64,000 nucleotides of DNA, taken from positions 25,088,607 to 25,152,606 of the forward strand of contig NC_053116.1 of NCBI RefSeq assembly GCF_010015445.1, given 5' to 3'. Source of the stretch: Perca fluviatilis (Eukaryota > Chordata > Actinopteri > Perciformes > Percidae). Position numbers and translations under genes: made by a program. A model generated the notes under the pieces. The model did no database searches. It was not told the DNA's origin and worked only from the letters and a program-made list of their open reading frames with translations. Shown in pieces: positions 49,298 through 60,120 of the stretch (positions are counted from its first letter, which is position 1; every line of letters starts with the position of its first letter).

Positions 49298-50411
49298 GGG
49301 CCCTATCTTGCACTCAGCGCAATTGCCTTTGTACACCGACGCATGTATCATTCCTATTTTGCACCTGACGCACAGCGGACTTTTCCCTCCACAGACGCAC
49401 GTCGGTAAATTAGGGAATGTATTTGCGCTCCCGGGAGCAGTTCAGCGAAAAGAGGAGGCGTGTTCCGGCGCAAACGTTACTTTGTGCTATTCTGCAGTTT
49501 CAGAAAACAATTCCGCCAGTGGCCAGGAAAAACCTAGTCTAAAGTCAGTGGCGCTAGTCTAAAGTCAGTAGCGCGTTATTCAGATGCTATTTTAGGGGGC
49601 ATGCTTGGCCATAATGTAGCGTGTGCACAACACGCATACACGCCTCTCACACAGCACAGCAGTTCCCATTTTTGAAAACCATACATAATTACAAAGGAAA
49701 ATATTACTGAAAATGCGCTTCAGGTGTTTGGATAGATCAGGAGGCACTTACAGTCCTCAAAAAGTCGCAGCATTCTTTGTGGCTTGTTGTGTTTTACACA
49801 TTTCCATGAATCATGGATGTGTTGATGACATAAATGAGGAAATATTAGAGCACTTAAGGAGACGTGATGTTGAACTACGGTCGGGATTGGACACCCCGGC
49901 GGAATCTGGTCCGGGAGTAATGCCGCATGTGTCTCCTGATGGAGCGGGTGGACGGAGATGAAGTGGGGGAGGAGGAAGGGCACAACAGGTTCAGGTGGTG
50001 CATTTGGAGGCCCACGCTCCATGGCTGCAGCAATCCTCTCCAGACTTGAGGAGATACCGCAGTGGCCGCAGCAACATCGCCACCCGGCCAAGACAGGCAT
50101 TTATTACTTTGCCGCGATCTCGCATCGGCAGCTCCCGCTGGCGGCGCCAGGCAACCCGCCCATAATAGCAATCCGCCATGGAACAAGCGCCCTGCTCTTA
50201 AAGGGAATGTGAGATGAGCTGCCTGATTGGTTTATTGCACGTTACGCCCAAACCACACCTAGCTACTTCAGACCAACCCATTTTAGATTTGCGTCGGGCG
50301 CAAGAGTAATTTATCCCGCCGGTATGATAGCAACAGCGCCCGAGATCCGCCCACAAAGCTACTTGCGTTTTGCGTTTCATACTTGCGTTTCAGATCGTTA
50401 AAATAGGGCCC
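49298..50411 (+). mobile_element. Harbinger-type element A, internally deleted
   Basis: The termini GGGCCCTAT and ATAGGGCCC are inverted and flanked by TAT on both sides (49295-49297, 50412-50414), a 3-bp duplication as expected for PIF/Harbinger. The element is 1114 bp and therefore lacks most of a full transposase plus Myb-like gene. A C-terminal transposase remnant is at 49713-49961. The right third is GC-rich. Confidence 0.72.
49713..49961 (+). pseudogene. HARBI1-like transposase C-terminal remnant
   Basis: This 82-codon frame starts MRFRCLDRSGG and continues YSPQKVAAFFVACCVLH, which resembles the conserved end of HARBI1-type nucleases (RFRCLDRSGG...YSPEKV...ACC-LHN). The DDE catalytic region is absent, so it cannot transpose. 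The ATG is probably an internal Met of the original protein. Confidence 0.65.
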
Positions 50412-50509
50412 TATATGTCCTTGTCCTATGTCTAACATGAGGCAGTCCATATAAACATTTGCCACTCATTAAATCTGCATACCAAGCCGCTGCAACACTA
50501 CTACTACTG

Positions 50510-50694
50510 TCGCAATTTACCCTGCAGAGATCTGAGGAGCAGTTAACCATAGTCCTCATAAATCCAGCAGAGTTAAAAATTTCAACACAAAGAAAGTGAA
50601 AGGAAATGGACATCAGCAAAAATACATGCATCCGGTGGAATTTCCTGCAGCACCGGAGCAATCCCGGAAGTGGAACGTCGTAGAGATAGACTAA
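50510..50694 (+). mobile_element. hAT-type MITE, copy 4, 5'-truncated
   Basis: It begins inside the family consensus at CAATTTACCCTGCAGAGATC and runs to the GTAGAGATAGACTA end. The left half, including the left terminus, is missing, so no target duplication can be read. Confidence 0.75.
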
Positions 50695-51040
50695 AGCATC
50701 ACTAAACTAAAATGCATATTACTGTTACTGTTGTTATTTTATTTGTCAGTATGGTACTTTAATGGATGGTGTTGCATTATGTTTTGTTAAAACCTGAGCC
50801 GGGATCAACTTTATCGCTTGACGACCCTGTTTTTTCCCCGGTACTCCCATTGTACCAGCCCAGTGGCCTTATTGGTCTCATTGACATGAACGTTGTTGCG
50901 GCCTTTACACTTTCAGCCGCAGTGTGAAATTAGCCTTTGATGTATTTTTCTAAAACCAATACCTTCATTGATTTCCCGTTTGTCTTTTTGTACCTCTCAG
51001 TCTGTCCGTCTGTTCTCTCTCCTCTCTGTCTGTCCTGAAG

Positions 51041-51248
51041 GGGAGTAGCCACTCAGAGCCTTCGTCCCAGTCCCTGAGCCTCCAGCAGCCCGCCCAGCCG
51101 CCGCCGCCTCCCCCGCCACAGCCACAGTACGGTTTGCCCGTCCCGGAGTCACGGGACAAGCAGCTCTGTTTCTCGAACTTTGAGGACCTTAGCGCTTCTT
51201 TCCGCAGTCTTTACAAGTGTGTCTTTGAGCAGTCCTTCTCACAGCAAG
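51041..51248 (+). CDS. foxj3: foxj3 coding exon 6
   Basis: Residues 260-328 plus the first base of codon 329, 208 bp. It starts [17 protein letters not shown], passes through a Pro/Gln run ([15 protein letters not shown]) longer than I recall for mammals, then the conserved [13 protein letters not shown] and VFEQSFSQQ block. The acceptor follows CTCTCTGTCTGTCCTGAAG, with an unusual AAG; the donor is CAAG|GTGGGT, phase 1. The conserved block is probably a short interaction helix, by inference only. Confidence 0.92.
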
Positions 51249-53319
51249 GTGGGTGTCGACCCTCATTTTGTGTGTGGAATATTGTGCATTTGTTCATGTG
51301 TGCCTGTCCAACATCTTAATTGACACATTTGCAGAAAAAACAAACTTGTAAACCTTTATGTCAGGCTTCATGCACATAATTAACTGTCAAGCTTAAGCTC
51401 CTAATGAAATGTAAAGATTTGAACATTGCTCTCATAGCATTGCAGTATTAACCTCCACCACACGCTACTCCTACTCTATTGTATTCCAATAAACAAACAA
51501 TCCATTGTTCCGCATATCTGCATTTTACGGCTCGCTCAGTCAAATCAGTAAAGGCAATTAAGAGGAAGAATTCAACAGAGGGAGAGAGAAAAAACTCACA
51601 AACATCTGCAGTCGAGCACAGCAAAGGGTTCTGCAGCTCTGATAGCAGCTAATTAGATTGGTTCTAAAGTTTGTGAAGCATCTTGCTAATTGCTTCCTGA
51701 AGCTTTCAGGTCACCAGGCCCCCTTCCACTTTCGACCCCCCACCATCCTTTACCACCCTCCTATCACCTTTCCTCTCCTGCTGGCTTCTCTCCGCACACA
51801 TCCACGTACGTTCTGTAACCGAGGAGATTGATGCGCTCTGTTGAGCTCTGCAACTGCTGCTTGTATTCACCCTCTGACAAGGTCCCCTTCAATTTTTGGT
51901 CAGGGGTACACTCGCAGAAAAGATAAGACAATGTGAATACTAGTTGGGGGGAGGGGGGATATGACACAGACGCCTAGAAAAAAAGTGAAGATTAAGCGGA
52001 TCCTTGAAAAGGTCTCTCTAAGTGTGAGGCTTAGCAGGAAACACTGTCAGCAGTCATTGTATTTGAGAATTTGAGTCACGGTGAGTCACTCAGACAGCGG
52101 AGCTCGTCGTCTCCTTTGAGAAACCACAGTTGAGTCTAAGACCACACACACCCCACTGTAAGTTACTCAGGTGGTGTCGGAATAATTTCCTGACGGATCT
52201 TCATCCTTATAAATTACAGGTCAAGGAATAGAGAAAAAAATCAACATTAATTAATATAATAGGGCTTTAAATTACAGCAACATGCAAAGCTGGGTGTAAC
52301 ATCAACAATTTGTTTTACAATCCAGCTTTAATATGTAAAAATTTAATACATCTACTTTCCCTGTTGTCACATTAAAATCAAAGAGACTTAAATGGCAGTG
52401 GGCATGTTTCAATGCAATCCAAAACACATTTATTTGTCCCAGTAAGACCTTTCCGCTCTCACAACACCCATACAATACAACCAAGACAGTTAAAAACTGT
52501 GCATAGACTTCCAGTAAATCGTAAATTAATAAACGGATAAAACAATGGCTACAAAGCATTTTTCAGAAAGCATTCAGCCGACACATGGCAGTGGGAATAA
52601 AAGAATTGGAATAAAAGATTATTTTGCTAGCGTAACGACTCCCTGATGGCAGGAGTGAAAATTCTCTCACTAGGATGTGCTCGGTATGTTCATCGATTTC
52701 ATTATGATTTGTTGGTCAGAAAAAGAAAAACTGTCCTTCTGTTTCGCCCTGCTGATCTTTGAAAACATCTTAACAGTGCTGTTCAGACAGTCTCTGTCTT
52801 TCAGTGATAAGCAATGAAACAGTAGATAAAAGAAAAGGTCAAAAGAATCGACAAAAGGGAATAAGGTGTACTTACGGGAAGGAATTAAGTTTCTGGCGAA
52901 GGTGCACTCTCTACTAGCCACACTTAATGGTCACCTTTGTCTTTACAGCCGACCTTAATTGATTGGTGAACACTGTAACAAAGTCCTTGTGAGAATAATT
53001 TACATTTAACTCAACTTACATTACGTTAAGAAAAATGTAATTGTCGTACTATGGCCCAAACGCAGGAAAAGCGCAACCATGGTCCAACTCTGTAGCTCAA
53101 GAAAAGACAACAATGCAGCATTGGCTGAAAATTTAACAAGATAGTTGCCTACTTTCTGCAGCTGTCAGTGTCCATGATTAAAAGTAAAGGAGATAAAACA
53201 CACTCTTGGAGTGAACCATTCAAAAAAACTGCCATTGACAAGAATTCTCTGCCGTCTGTCAGAAAATCTAAAATCCACAACACACTGTAATGATGTGTGT
53301 ATGTATGTGTGTGTGTGTG

Positions 53320-53350
<31 letters not shown>

Positions 53351-53685
53351 ATCAGAAAGAGATTGACCTGAAACCATTACATTGTACAAGGTGTACTGTG
53401 CGCCCAGTGACTATCTTAAACCAGTTAGTCTCTGAAAAGAAGAATTAAAAACTTTTTGTGGTTAAAAAAAAAAGAAAAAAAAAAAGGACTTAAAATACTT
53501 GACTAGAGGTCACTCTACCTTCTTCACTATCCCTTTCTCTGTGGCTCGTGACACGTGAGTGAAAAAAAGCTGGAAAATAACTGAGTCAAATGAAAAGAGC
53601 GACATTTACATTTTTGTTGTTTTCTTGTTTGTTGTCTTCACCTGTTATATTTAGTTTTTTTGTGTTGTTGTTTTCTTCCCGGGAG
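51249..53685 (+). other. foxj3 coding intron 6 (2.4 kb)
   Basis: Mostly unique AT-rich sequence with a GT repeat at 53296-53351, A-rich runs near 53465 and a T/G-rich end before exon 7. No gene or named transposon is seen. Confidence 0.75.
53296..53351. repeat. (GT)n microsatellite
   Basis: GT units with short GTATGTAT and GC interruptions. Confidence 0.92.
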
Positions 53686-53970
53686 GTTTGATGGGTATGC
53701 CCGGCGATTCCAGCCAGCAGGCCCGGACTGCCTGCTCCTACCAGCACTCTCCTGGTGCGGGAAATGGCGGCGGCCACCACCATCAACACAACCACGGCCA
53801 GGCGTCGCACCACCCCCATCACCCTCAGCAGCACCTCTCCCCTCACTCCGCCCACAGTCAGCACCAGGCGCGCAGTCAGCATGGCCAGCACCAACAGCAC
53901 CCGGCTCATTCCCAGCAGCACCCATCTCTCTCCCTCCAGAATCACACTGGACAGACCTGCCCCACAACAG
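53686..53970 (+). CDS. foxj3: foxj3 coding exon 7: His/Gln/Ser-rich region
   Basis: Completes codon 329 and encodes residues 330-423, then the first base of codon 424; 285 bp. It begins GLMGMPGDSSQQARTACSYQ and becomes very rich in His, Gln and Ser (HHHQHNHGQASHHPHHPQQH), as in mammalian FOXJ3, where a comparable His/Pro/Gln tract exists. Such tracts are disordered and often drive weak multivalent contacts. The acceptor (TTTTCTTCCCGGGAG) has a pyrimidine tract but an unusual GAG; the donor is ACAG|GTGAGA. Phase 1 on both sides, so skipping keeps frame. Confidence 0.92.
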
Positions 53971-55060
53971 GTGAGAACCGAGCCGCAGTTTCCAGGTATA
54001 AGGTGAACACAAGAAAAAAGTATGCCTTCCAATATTTTAGAAGACGCCATAATCACAGACACCACCCACCCACCCCCGAATTATTTAACAATACAAGGAA
54101 ATGGTTATGGCCGCCATCAATTTGAAATATTTCAACATTGTTAATGACAAATCACATTGTTTCCATGAGTTTGGTATAGTAAATGGCTATATTACACCAC
54201 CCATGGGGTTTCATTGCTATTGTTATTCACATCATATTGTACAGAGTATTAATACAAGCAGCTGAGCAGAAGAACTGCAACTGTCAGTGTCCAAGGTGTA
54301 ATCACAAGTAGGAGATGTCGGGAAAAAAATCTCCCAGTTGGGGAAAGAACTTTAGAAGTGTCCACAAACTGGTGCCAAAATGTTACCGTTGCTGGCACAA
54401 AATAAAATCCAACATCAACACTCAATGCAGCTATTGCTCTACTCTGCTGGAACCCACAACGTGTACAGTATAGTTTACTGTTTCATATATATTGATGTTG
54501 TTCAGCACCAAACAATGATTCTACTTCTCCTGACTCCCAAAGCAACATGGGTGTAAATACGATTCACCTACAGTAATACATCCGACTAGGCCTGTCTCTG
54601 CACAGACTCATTGCATTTATATTATACTCTTTCCTCTGTAAGGTCCCAGAGCATTGGATATTATGTGACTAGACTGATACAGGCAGGCATCTCCAAAGCT
54701 TCACCGAGGCTTTTCCTGCTCACATTCCCAGTCTTTGTATATTTTCCTTTGTGTCTTTGCAACACAGCTCTCAGGCCAAAAAAGGGACTCTTCAGACATT
54801 ATTTATCTAGGTTAGTATTCCCCTCAACCAAGCAGAGGATGAATGAAAGCAATCCCTCTGTCTTTGATCTATGGCCTCAGAATGTGTTTTTGTTTAGTTT
54901 ATGGCGGTGAAGGCGGTGAGAAGCATCTTCCCTCTTTTTTTTCTTCTTTTTCCCAAAAGCAGTCGTGGCTGGAATGTTTCTGTGTCTATGTCACACCACC
55001 TTGTGGTTAACTCCAGAATTTTACTGAGACATTCCACTTGTTAATCTGGATTAGGACTCA

Positions 55061-55152
<92 letters not shown>

Positions 55153-55189
55153 ACGCGGTGTGTGTGTGTACGTGCGTGCGCTCTTCTAG
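53971..55189 (+). other. foxj3 coding intron 7 (1.2 kb)
   Basis: Unique AT-rich sequence for about 1.05 kb, then a long GT tract that runs to within 40 bp of the acceptor of exon 8. Confidence 0.8.
55063..55173 (+). repeat. (TG)n tract upstream of the exon 8 acceptor
   Basis: About 45 pure GT units, a GCACGCGG interruption, then more GT to about 55173. Only CTCTTCTAG forms the pyrimidine tract and 3' splice site. Confidence 0.95.
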
Positions 55190-55279
55190 ACTGGTACCCC
55201 AACCTGGACTGGCTTAAGGAGAGCTGCCGCATTGCTACCAGCTACAACTGGGCTGACGTAGACCTCTCCCCATTTCAAG
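55190..55279 (+). CDS. foxj3: foxj3 coding exon 8
   Basis: Completes codon 424 and encodes 425-453, then the first base of 454; 90 bp. [14 protein letters not shown] and [13 protein letters not shown] match the conserved FOXJ3 motif WYATLDMLKESCRI...NWSDVDLSQFQ, an aromatic and acidic segment of the kind seen in activation domains. Phase 1 on both sides, so skipping deletes 30 residues in frame. The donor is CAAG|GTAACA. Confidence 0.94.
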
Positions 55280-55549
55280 GTAACACACACATGCACATCA
55301 CTAAGAGTCCTGGTGTCATCAGTGTGAACAGCATCTGATATTGAGCATTGATAAAGCTGCAGCCTGTTTCAACACAGTGAGAATTGATAAAATGCTTATT
55401 ATGCTGTTCAGTTACTTTGATTAAACCATTATGATTCCTCTGCGCTTTCATATACACTCGCCCTCGAGGCACAATATTATAACATCCAGTGTCGTAATAG
55501 TACTGGCCTAATAAAAGTCATTATCCTGCATCTGAGAGGTTGCCCTCTC

Positions 55550-55552
<3 letters not shown>

Positions 55553-55602
<50 letters not shown>

Positions 55603-55626
55603 TCCCCACACACACACACACACACT
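55553..55626. repeat. (CT)n followed by short (CA)n
   Basis: CT units to about 55601, then CCCCACACACACACACACACAC to 55626. Confidence 0.93.
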
Positions 55627-56304
55627 GTCTCCCTCCCACCCAATTGTATGATGTGAATAATCCAATTAGGCCCCAGCTCAGTAACAGCCTCTTATCACGG
55701 TCAGCGCACAAAGCCGGCAGCATCCACACACGATGGATGACGACGGCTGGTCTTCTAACACACAGGCCCCACTCCGACTCTCTCTCACTCTTTCTCCTCC
55801 TGCAGCGCTTGACCTCCCTTACACCGTCGTAATGCCATCCTCCACCGTCTCTGGCTCACCTCCAAAGAGCAGTCTCTCGTCTCTATCACCATCAAACAAT
55901 CCGTATACATTATTTTTTGGGGGAATATCAGACGGCAGGTTGTGAATAGAAGCTCAGGTGTGTCTTTGTTTGAAGAAAAGGAGGTGTTATAGGTGCCATG
56001 TCTCGTTCTATGTCGCCAAACGTGAACAGGCATGTTGTCAGGGGAGTGATGGTCTGTGGCTTGTAATTAAGGTGGAACAATAGTGACAGTAAATTCATAG
56101 TGGGGGTTTTATCTTGGATGTGACTTCACAATGATATATGGTACATGTTGCATTTGTTGGATGTATGTGAATTGAATATGAGAAATTAATGAGATATGAT
56201 TTGATTGATATGAGTTTGAAATTATGTTTTTCTTGCTTTGAGTGTTTCTCTGGAATTTGTCATTTCAGACAAGGAAAGACTGTAGCATTATTAAGTCTAA
56301 TGTA

Positions 56305-57930
56305 CAGTGCCTTGCGAAAGTATTCGGCCCCCTTGAACGTTTCGACCTTTTGCCACATTTCAGGCCTCAAACATAAAGATATAAAACTGTAATTTTTTGT
56401 GAAGAATCAACAACAAGTGGGTCCAAATTATGAAGTGGAACGAAATTCATTGGCTATTTCAAACTTTTTTAACAAATAAAAAACTGAAAAAGTGGGCGTG
56501 CAAAATTATTCAGCCCCTTTACTTTCAGTGCAGCAAACTCTCTCCAGAAGTTCAGTGAGGATCTCTGAATGATCCAATGTTGACCTAAATGACTAATGAT
56601 GATAAATAGAATCCAGCTGTGTGTAATCAAGTCTCCGTATAAATGCACCTGCTCTGTGATAGTCTCAGAGGTCCGTTTAAAGCGCAGAGAGCATCATGAA
56701 GAACAAGGAACACACCAGGCAGGTCCGAGATACTGTTGTGGAGAAGTTTAAAGCCGGATTTGGATACAAAAAGATTTCCCAAGCTTTAAACATCCCAAGG
56801 AGCACTGTGCAAGCGATAATATTGAAATGGAAGGAGTATCAGACCACTACAAATCTACGAAGACCCGGCCGTCCCTCTAAACTTTCAGCTCATACAATGA
56901 GAAGACTGATCAGAGATGCAGCCAAGAGGCCCATGATCACTCTGGACGAACTGCAGAGATCTACAGCTGAGGTGGGAGACTCTGTCCATAGGACAACAAT
57001 CAGTCGTATACTGCACAAATCTGGCCTTTATGGAAGAGTGGCAAGAAGAAAGCCATTTCTTAAAGATATCCATAAAAGTGTCCTTTAAAGTTTGCCAAAA
57101 GCCACCTGGGAGACACACCAAACATGTGGAAGAAGGTGCTGTGGTCAGATGAAACCAAAATTGAACTTTTTGGCAACAATGCAAAACGTTATGTTTGGCG
57201 TAAAAGCAACACAGCTCATCACCCTGAACACACCATCCCCACTGTCAAACATGGTGGTGGCAGCATCATGGTTTGGGTCTGTTTTTCTTCAGCAGGGACA
57301 GGGAAGATGGTTAAAATTGATGGGAAGATGGATGGAGCCAAATACAGGACCATTCTGGAAGAAAACCTGATGGAGTCTGCAAAAGACCTGAGACTGGGAC
57401 GGAGATTTGTCTTCCAACAAGACAATGATCCAAAACATAAAGCAAAATCTACAATGGAATGGTTCACAAATAAACATATCCAGGTGTTAGAATGGCCAAG
57501 TCAAAGTCCAGACCTGAATCCAATCGAGAATCTGTGGAAAGAACTGAAAACTGCTGTTCACAAACGCTCTCCATCCAACCTCACTGAGCTCGAGCGGTTT
57601 TGCAAGGAGGAATGGGCAAAAATGTCAGTCTCCGATGTGCAAAACTGATAGAGACATACCCCCAGCGACTTACAGCTGTAATCGCAGCAAAAGGTGGCCC
57701 AGCATTATTAACTTAAGGGGGCTGAATAATTTTGCACGCCCAATATTTCAGTTTTTTATTTGTTTAAAAGGTTTGAAATATCCAATAAATTTCGTTCCAC
57801 TTCATGATTGTGTCCCACTTGTTGTTGATTCTTCACAAAAAATTACAGTTTTATATCTTTATGTTTGAGGCCTGAAATGTGGCAAAAGGTCGAAAAGTTC
57901 AAGGGGGCCGAATACTTTCGCAAGGCACTG
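56305..57930 (+). mobile_element. Tc1/mariner transposon, full length, inactive
   Basis: A 1626-bp element flanked by TA (56303-56304, 57931-57932). Its ends CAGTGCCTTGCGAAAGTATT are inverted, with terminal repeats of roughly 210 bp (56305-56520 against 57715-57930) that differ by only a few bases. The long inverted repeats are of the IR/DR class typical of fish Tc1-like elements. The single gene is broken by frameshifts. The near identity of the two ends indicates a fairly recent insertion. Confidence 0.93.
56696..57720 (+). pseudogene. Tc1-like transposase pseudogene
   Basis: The first frame (56696-57088) encodes the paired-like DNA-binding part: HTH 1 around GFGYKKISQALNIPRSTVQA, a GRPR-like linker (RRPGRPSK), and HTH 2 around RTTISRILHKSGLYGR. 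Before residue 131 the frame shifts and stops. The next frame carries the catalytic DDE core: WSDETKIELF, the glycine-rich VKHGGGSIMVW, FQQDNDPKH and NPIENLW, with 34 residues between the second D and the E (DD34E). A second lesion, apparently one lost base near 57645, stops the frame about 20 codons before the normal C-terminus. The protein is nonfunctional. Confidence 0.92.
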
Positions 57931-58242
57931 TATAGGAAATGTAACCGTCAATGCAAGATATGATTCAAGGCAGAATAAGATTCGCCCCCATTCATGAATC
58001 AGCGCGTACCTTACTTTCTACTTACAACAATGTTAATGTTAGCCTGGTATTTCATCCCAGCTTCAGTGAAGGATTGCATACCAGGCAGATTTCGCTGGTG
58101 AAGTTGTTTTAAAACAACCAAAAGTTAGATAAAGTTAGAAATTTTAATTTGATCTAACGTTGAAGCTGCTTAAGTGGAAACGTACTGTATGTGACATGTG
58201 GAACATTCCGGTCCCTCTTTGCCTCCTCCGTCTGTCTGCCAG

Positions 58243-58515
58243 GTCTGAAGGAGAGCATGCAGCAGGCTGAGCTCAACAACTGGTCGCTGGACGCCGCCCA
58301 GATGGCCGACCTGTGTTCCTCCATTAACCAGTTCTTTACCGCAACAGGGGTCATCCCCCCACAGGGCGCCGCCCACCCACAACCTCAGGTCCAACACCCG
58401 ACGCCACCAGGAGCACCGCAGCACCCGGCTCAGCCGCACGGAGCGATGCACCCAAAGGCCAGCCAGCACAATCAGCACGGGCAACACAACCAACATAACC
58501 AACACATCAGCACGG
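58243..58515 (+). CDS. foxj3: foxj3 coding exon 9
   Basis: Completes codon 454 and encodes 455-544, then the first base of 545; 273 bp. [20 protein letters not shown] and [15 protein letters not shown] match the conserved [20 protein letters not shown]...LNQFFTQTG segment. A Pro/Gln/His-rich stretch ending [15 protein letters not shown] follows. The acceptor GTCTGTCTGCCAG is strong; the donor ACGG|GTCCGT is weak at +3/+4. Reading through the donor adds 33 residues and stops at 58611-58613, an alternative end if the intron is retained. Confidence 0.92.
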
Positions 58516-59010
58516 GTCCGTATATAGGGCAGTGTTTTCCACATGTTTTACTGCACTCAGTTGTTAGTCCAGCTGTCAGAGATAATGTAAATAAATACAA
58601 CATTTCCCTCTGAAATGGTATTTTAGAAAATGTCCTAGTAACCTCCCACCTCTGACAGTAGGTGTTCAGAGTCTTGCTCTCATTTCTGCAGTTGTCTGCT
58701 GTGACGGGAGTTGAATTACAGTCACTCTCCATCACTGTGCCATTGTTTGCCCATTATACTGTAGATCCACAAGGGAATTATGGATGTTGTCAGCTTCATG
58801 GCAGTCAGAGTAAAGATATAAGGACGAAAGGATATTTCACCAGTGGGAAATCCTGCACATTCTGTAGGATTTCTTAAGCTTAGCATAATATTGCAGTAAA
58901 ACTGTGCACACGATAGCAGCTTGTGTTCTGTAAAGACACATAGGCATGTGTGAAAGTCTGGATAGTAATCTGACAGGGTAGTCCTTGCCCTTTTGTCTTT
59001 TCTACCACAG
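58516..59010 (+). other. foxj3 coding intron 9 (495 bp)
   Basis: The shortest intron. It is unique sequence, starts with a weak donor and ends with a good acceptor (TTTTCTACCACAG). No repeats are recognised. Confidence 0.85.
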
Positions 59011-59112
59011 GGAACATGTACATAGACTCGAGACAGAGCATTTCCTCTCTGATGGGCCCACCGGGATACCCTCACATGCCTCCCATGAGCAATACAGCTC
59101 CCACCATGACAG
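59011..59112 (+). CDS. foxj3: foxj3 coding exon 10
   Basis: Completes codon 545 and encodes 546-578, then the first base of 579; 102 bp. NMYIDSRQSISSLMGPPGYP and HMPPMSNTAPTMTG correspond to the FOXJ3 NLYIDSRQN...PPGYPHIP segment. The donor chosen is ACAG|GTGACT (GT at 59113). A second in-frame donor ACAG|GTCAGC (GT at 59140) would add 27 bp and nine residues; both are weak and homology does not clearly decide. A Harbinger element starts only 54 bp downstream of the chosen donor. Confidence 0.88.
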
Positions 59113-59400
59113 GTGACTCCTCCATCGCTCTCTTAACAGGTCAGCAGGTGGAAATGCAGACTCTATGGCCCTCATTTATGAAACGTGCGTACGATCTAAA
59201 ACAGGCGTAGGACGGGCGTACGCCGATTCCTACGCAAAGCTCGGCATTTATCAATTTGAACGTGAGCGTAGGCTGCGAAAAAATCTCACGTCTGGTCTGA
59301 ACTCGTGTACGTAAGTTTTGGAGTCAGTGTGGACTTGCGGTGCAGCATATAATCAGTTTAACAGGAGAAGGAGAAGTCATCAGTTGATCACTTATCAGCA

Positions 59401-59505
59401 ATGGCAGATCTGGCTCTTTTAGAAGACCTCTGTGCGCCGGTCTGCAACATTATTTTAGCCTGTGGGGTTCTGCACAACATCGCGCAGGAAAACACGGTGC
59501 CATAA
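59401..59505 (+). pseudogene. Deletion-fused HARBI1-like transposase remnant
   Basis: A 34-codon frame. It starts MADLALLEDL, the usual start of fish HARBI1-like transposases, and jumps to CNIILACGVLHNIAQE, their C-terminal ACxxLHN motif. The whole DDE nuclease region between is missing, so one internal deletion near 59431 explains it. Confidence 0.65.
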
Positions 59506-59989
59506 ATGTAGTGATGGAGCCAGATGACCCGATGCCCAGAGAGCAGTGTCCAGCCCACCCCAACTGGGGGCTATACAAATGAGACAGGATATTATTCCTC
59601 GCTTTTAAAAGGTAGCCTATAGTGTTATGTTTGGCAATGATATTCTATACAGGAAACATGACGATGCACAACATTTTTATTTATTCTTCAGGTTTTTGTT
59701 TCTCTTTCAAGTGAATGATTTATTTCTGCCATTGACCGAGTTATTTCGGCTTGGCTTCGGAAACAGGGTCGAGGTGGTGGTCCAGCACCGAGGGGGGGGA
59801 GGACACGCACTCTCCCTCAGCTGTTGCCTCGTTCTGACTCATGAAAAAAAAACACGAGTAAAATTAAAGACATTGCATAAACTCCGGACCGCTACCGTGT
59901 GTTTATTTAAATATAAGTACACCTAGTAGGCCTAAGATATTGCAATATAAGCCTGTATTACTATTAGGACTATATATGTCAAGCATGTA

Positions 59990-60120
59990 TAAATTAAATA
60001 AACTTCAGCTGGAGTCCGATTTACTACGGCAACAATGTTGACCGCATCAGTGATCTCTTTCCATTCCGCATTCTTTCTAAAGCCTTCAATAACAGTTTCA
60101 GGCTGCCAAAAAGTACACAC
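59990..60120 (-). pseudogene. Myb/SANT-like accessory gene fragment of Harbinger element B
   Basis: On the minus strand the sequence reads NAEWKEITDAVNIVAVVNRT, then PAEV. It resembles the Myb/SANT-like domain (WxEITDAVNxV...NRTxxEVKKKW) of the second Harbinger protein, which in active elements helps nuclear import and end binding of the transposase. The frame breaks right after PAEV. Confidence 0.6.

Larger units (their letters stand above)
44644..51040 (+). other. foxj3 coding intron 5 (6.4 kb)
   Basis: Contains an AT repeat at 45.7 kb, a fragment of a high-copy fish repeat at 46.9 kb, a CA repeat at 48.6 kb, a Harbinger derivative at 49.3-50.4 kb and a truncated MITE at 50.5-50.7 kb. A pyrimidine-rich end precedes exon 6. 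No host gene is seen. Confidence 0.8.
55280..58242 (+). other. foxj3 coding intron 8 (3.0 kb)
   Basis: CT and CA repeats at 55.55-55.63 kb, unique sequence to 56.3 kb, then a full-length Tc1-like transposon (56305-57930) and about 300 bp of unique sequence before exon 9. Confidence 0.85.

Noticed and set aside
53586..54065. Minus-strand and alternative-frame ORFs of 100-160 codons over foxj3 exon 7
   Set aside because: They are shadows of the His/Gln-rich coding exon; the + strand frame matching FOXJ3 explains the openness.
58170..58544. Minus-strand 124-codon ORF across foxj3 exon 9
   Set aside because: Antisense shadow of a low-complexity coding exon without its own motifs.
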